From NCBI GenBank assembly GCA_045543615.1, contig JAZPXL010000033.1, positions 1-24,568 on the forward strand: a DNA stretch of 24,568 nt. The letters run 5' to 3'. This document shows, in pieces, positions 21,592-24,568 of the stretch (position 1 is its first letter; every line of letters begins with the position of its first letter). A program made the position numbers and the translations under genes. A model generated the notes under the pieces. It did not search any database. It worked only from the letters and a program-made list of their open reading frames with translations, and had not been told where the DNA came from. The DNA is from CAG-390 sp045543615. GTDB lineage: Bacteria > Bacillota > Clostridia > Oscillospirales > CAG-272.

Positions 21592-21694
21592 ATGCTTGTA
21601 TAGGCAAAAAAAGCCGTACACAAGCAACCCCACATAAATTGCGGACCCTGCGTCCTCTCGCCTCGGGCGTGGATGCGGGTGCGTGGAGGTTTTT

Positions 21695-23050
21695 ATGAAA
21701 ATTGTTATTATCGGTCTTGGAACGATAGGCAAGACCATACTCAGAAGCCTTTCGGGTGAGGGTCACAATATCACTATTATTGATGACAACAAAACGAAGG
21801 TTGAAGCTCTTATACAGAAATACGATGTCTCGGGCGTTGTCGGTAACGGTGCTTGCCTTGATATTCAGACCGAGGCGGGCGTTCGTGGTGCTGATCTTGC
21901 CATCGCTCTTACAAACAGCGATGAGCTTAACGTCTTTGCCTGTCTTGTCGCAAAGAAAATCGGCGTTAAAAACACAATTGCCCGTGTGCGCAACCCCGAT
22001 TATCGCAAGCAGATTATGCTTATGCAGGACGAGCTTGGCATTTCTATGATAGTCAATCCCGAAAAGGATACGGCAGGTGAAATATTCAACCTCATAAACC
22101 TGCCCGCCATAGCCCAGGTTGAGCATTTTGCAAAGGGCAGAGTCCTTCTCGTCGAGATTGTCGCCAAGGCAGGCTCGGCCCTTGTCGGTGAGACACTCAT
22201 CTCGCTCGGCAAAAAGCTCTCCACAAAGGTGCTCATCTGCGCAGTTCTGCGTGGCCGTGAGGTCATTATCCCCACAGGTCATTTCACGATTTGCGAGGGC
22301 GACCATATTCACCTGACCGCTGACGCAAAGACGCTGCGTGACTTCCTCTCCGAGATAGGACTTGTCACCACGCCGCTTAAAAATATTATGATAGTCGGCG
22401 GTAAGAAGATCGGCTACTACCTTGCAAGCGAGCTGTCCAAGAAAAAATTCAATATAAAGCTCATCGAAAGCGATCTTGATAGAGCTGAGGAGCTGGCGGA
22501 CAGCCTGCCCCGTGTAACAGTTATCCACGGAAACGGAACTCAGCACGAGCTTTTGCTTGAAGAGGGCATTGAGGCGATGGACGCATTTGTTGCGCTCACC
22601 GATATCGACGAGGAAAATATGGTCGTCTCGATGTTTGCCAACAAGATGAAGGTCAGAAAGACCATCACGCAGATAAAGAGCGATGACCTCTACGGTATGC
22701 TCGACGAGCTTGGCATCAACAATATAGTCTCCCCAAAGGACATAGTTTCAAATCGCATCACAAGCTACATCCGTGCGCTTGCCAACAAGAGAGGAAGCAA
22801 CGTCCTGACTCTCTACCGACTTGTAAACAATCAGGTTGAGGCACTTGAGTTTCACGCAAAGAAGCAGGAACGCTTCTATGACATACCCCTCAAGGAGCTG
22901 AAAACCAAAGAAAATTGCCTTATAGCCTGCATTATCAGACAAAGCGAGGTCATTATCCCCAATGGTAACGACTGCATAAGGCGTGGCGACAATGTCATTG
23001 TGGTTACCACACATAAGAATTTCGATGACCTCGGAGATATTCTTGAATAA
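21695..23050 (+). CDS. trkA: Trk potassium uptake regulatory subunit TrkA
   Basis: 451 residues, a double RCK protein. The first NAD-binding Rossmann fold starts MKIVIIGLGTIG (GxGxxG at 7-12), then a TrkA-C domain (about 145-215). The second Rossmann half contains IMIVGGKKIG (231-240), then a second TrkA-C domain to the end. TrkA forms a cytosolic gating ring on TrkH and responds to nucleotides; in Firmicutes RCK_C domains may also bind c-di-AMP. ATG 21695 is preceded by GGAGG; the frame's earlier start at 21683 is not supported. trkH follows after 15 nt. Confidence 0.95.
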   Translation: MKIVIIGLGTIGKTILRSLSGEGHNITIIDDNKTKVEALIQKYDVSGVVGNGACLDIQTEAGVRGADLAIALTNSDELNVFACLVAKKIGVKNTIARVRNPDYRKQIMLMQDELGISMIVNPEKDTAGEIFNLINLPAIAQVEHFAKGRVLLVEIVAKAGSALVGETLISLGKKLSTKVLICAVLRGREVIIPTGHFTICEGDHIHLTADAKTLRDFLSEIGLVTTPLKNIMIVGGKKIGYYLASELSKKKFNIKLIESDLDRAEELADSLPRVTVIHGNGTQHELLLEEGIEAMDAFVALTDIDEENMVVSMFANKMKVRKTITQIKSDDLYGMLDELGINNIVSPKDIVSNRITSYIRALANKRGSNVLTLYRLVNNQVEALEFHAKKQERFYDIPLKELKTKENCLIACIIRQSEVIIPNGNDCIRRGDNVIVVTTHKNFDDLGDILE

Positions 23051-23065
23051 GGACTTTTGTGGAGA

Positions 23066-24568
23066 ATGAATTACAAAAAACTCGGTAAAATACTTGGCAA
23101 GATTATGATTATTGAGGCGATACTTATGCTCGCCCCACTTGCCACATCACTTATATATAAGGAAGGCTTTAGAAATGCACTAGCCTTTCTTGTGCCAATA
23201 GTGGCACTTCTGGCTGTTGGCTTTCTGCTGCAGCTGCCAAAAACCGAGAGGGACAACCTCTATCAGAAGGAGGGCTTTGCGCTGACAGCTCTCGTTTGGG
23301 TTGTGATGACGCTCTTCGGTGCTATTCCGTTTGTCATAAACGGCGACATTCCGAATTTCGTTGACGCTTGGTTTGAGATTATGTCGGGCTTCTCGACAAC
23401 GGGCGCAAGCGTTGTAAATGATGTCACCGCACTCTCCCACTCCTCGCTGTTCTGGAAATGCTTCTCGCATTGGATAGGTGGTATGGGAATCCTCGTGTTC
23501 GTGCTCATCTTCATCCCCGAGAGCAACGACGGCTCTTCAATGCACCTGCTTCGTGCAGAAAGCCCCGGCCCTCAGGTGGGTAAAATAGTATCAAAAATGA
23601 AGGTGACAACGAGAATACTTTACCTCATCTACTTAGGACTTACCGTCCTTGAGGTCATAGTTCTTATGCTTGACAAGCCAATAGCAGGATACGAGAGCGA
23701 GCAGTTCTTCTTTTCACTGCTGACAGCGTTCGGAAGTGCAGGTACGGGCGGCTTTGGCTTTCTGCCGGGCAGTATGGAAATGCTCAATCCCTTCTCGCAA
23801 TACACAATTGCAATATTCCTCTTGCTATTCGGATGCAATTTCAGCCTCTATTACCTCATTCTTATAGGTAAAATCAAGGAAGTGCTTAAAAGCGAGGAGT
23901 TTCGCACATATTGGATAATTGTCGGAGTGTCGCTAACGCTCGTTTTTGCAAGCCTTCTTGGCAAATTTGACGCTTTTCCACAACAATATACAACGGAAGA
24001 GGCGTTCCGTCATTCGCTGTTTCAGGTCGCATCATTGCTAACAACCACGGGCTACACAACTACGGACTTCAACGTATGGCCTATGGTCGCAACAACTACA
24101 CTTGTTGTGCTGATGCTCTTTGGAGGAATGGCAGGCTCAACTGCGGGCGGTATGAAAACCTCAAGAATAGTTATAGCAATCAAGGGACTTTATATCAATA
24201 TTCGCAAGCTAATCAATCCACGCTATGTTCCAAAGGCAAAAATCGAGGGCAAAACGCTTGAAGAAAAGACAATAGGCGATGTTTTTTCATTCATCACGCT
24301 CTATTTCTTCATACTGATAAGCGCAGTATTTCTGCTCTCCTTCGACCCCGTCAACGGAGAAATAATAAAAATAACATCCGATGCAGGAACATATGAGGTC
24401 AAACACGGATTTTTCACCAATTTCACGGCGGCACTCTCCTGCATATCGAATATAGGCCCGGGCTTTGAAGCCGTCGGCGCATACTCAAGCTTTGCGCATT
24501 ACAGCATCTTCTCAAAAATCGTACTGACGTTTACAATGATGATAGGCAGACTTGAGATCCTCCCCGTC
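23066..24568 (+). CDS. trkH: Trk potassium uptake membrane subunit TrkH (3' end beyond window)
   Basis: Open to the last base: 501 codons are read with no stop. The product is the K+ translocating subunit. The four filter segments of the SKT fold are all visible: STTGA (110-114), GTGGF (226-230), TTTGY (326-330) and NIGPGF (462-467), each with the glycine that lines the pore. The last residues, MMIGRLEILPV, are the normal near-C-terminal sequence, so only about 10-20 residues should be missing. The ATG at 23066 lies directly behind GGAGA at very short spacing, so AAGGA at 23049-23053 may be the real ribosome site. It forms an operon with trkA. Confidence 0.95.
   Translation, partial: MNYKKLGKILGKIMIIEAILMLAPLATSLIYKEGFRNALAFLVPIVALLAVGFLLQLPKTERDNLYQKEGFALTALVWVVMTLFGAIPFVINGDIPNFVDAWFEIMSGFSTTGASVVNDVTALSHSSLFWKCFSHWIGGMGILVFVLIFIPESNDGSSMHLLRAESPGPQVGKIVSKMKVTTRILYLIYLGLTVLEVIVLMLDKPIAGYESEQFFFSLLTAFGSAGTGGFGFLPGSMEMLNPFSQYTIAIFLLLFGCNFSLYYLILIGKIKEVLKSEEFRTYWIIVGVSLTLVFASLLGKFDAFPQQYTTEEAFRHSLFQVASLLTTTGYTTTDFNVWPMVATTTLVVLMLFGGMAGSTAGGMKTSRIVIAIKGLYINIRKLINPRYVPKAKIEGKTLEEKTIGDVFSFITLYFFILISAVFLLSFDPVNGEIIKITSDAGTYEVKHGFFTNFTAALSCISNIGPGFEAVGAYSSFAHYSIFSKIVLTFTMMIGRLEILPV

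Noticed and set aside
21598..21694. c-di-AMP (ydaO) riboswitch upstream of trkA
   Set aside because: The leader is short, has one simple hairpin and none of the conserved segments I know for this class; there is no terminator.

Overview
The window looks like chromosomal DNA of a low-to-mid GC Gram-positive anaerobe, most likely an uncultured gut Clostridia lineage. The evidence is strong AGGAGG-type ribosome binding sites, repeated TTGACA-17-TATAAT promoters (often with an extended TGn -10), GNRA- or UUCG-looped intrinsic terminators, an oxygen-labile type L-serine dehydratase, a two-RCK TrkA with TrkH, and several short palindromic repeat families of a kind common in gut Firmicutes. This taxonomic placement is inference. 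The standard genetic code is used, and no phage, insertion sequence or CRISPR locus is visible.

Layout. 1-621: gene-free, packed with interspersed palindromic repeats, ending in the serA terminator. 622-2895 (-): serC-serA, serine biosynthesis, with a consensus promoter. 2896-3440: second repeat cluster (hairpin array, two terminator-like hairpins, one repeat head). 3441-4034 (-): stand-alone MgtE membrane domain. 4272-6952 (+): membrane-anchored PIG-L deacetylase-like protein followed by a NodB-type polysaccharide deacetylase. 7015-9584 (-): AT-rich two-gene unit, a secreted double-ricin-domain/caspase-fold peptidase-like protein plus a lipoprotein, behind a leader of about 385 nt. 10151-10627 (+): flavin split-barrel protein. 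10667-11251 (-): mntP. 11331-11407 (-): tRNA-Arg(ACG). 11529-11811: array of 13 small hairpins abutting the sdaA stop codon. 11814-13010 (-): single-chain L-serine dehydratase. 13223-14896 (+): HD phosphohydrolase. 15124-16568 (+): VUT-family (queuosine precursor type) transporter behind an attenuator-like leader, translationally coupled to an SDR dehydrogenase. 16764-21378 (+): four-gene operon of an unusual ion-channel-like protein and three uncharacterised proteins, two with Sel1-like repeats. 21695-24568 (+): trkA-trkH potassium uptake, with trkH cut by the window edge.

Most interesting points. (1) The channel-like protein has two complete voltage-sensor modules in tandem and one pore, and the potassium filter TVGYG is replaced by ILNEK-T at the aligned place; it heads an operon of orphan proteins directly upstream of trkAH. 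(2) Three arrays of 13-18 nt hairpins have different stem sequences that are nearly always self-complementary, joined by a fixed ATGATG or ATGATATA spacer. Related heads and terminator-like ends suggest a composite repeat element; one array supplies the sdaA stop codon. (3) The ricin/caspase-fold secreted protein. (4) The leader of the VUT transporter ends in an intrinsic terminator before the start codon, so it looks like a riboswitch or attenuator of a class I cannot assign.
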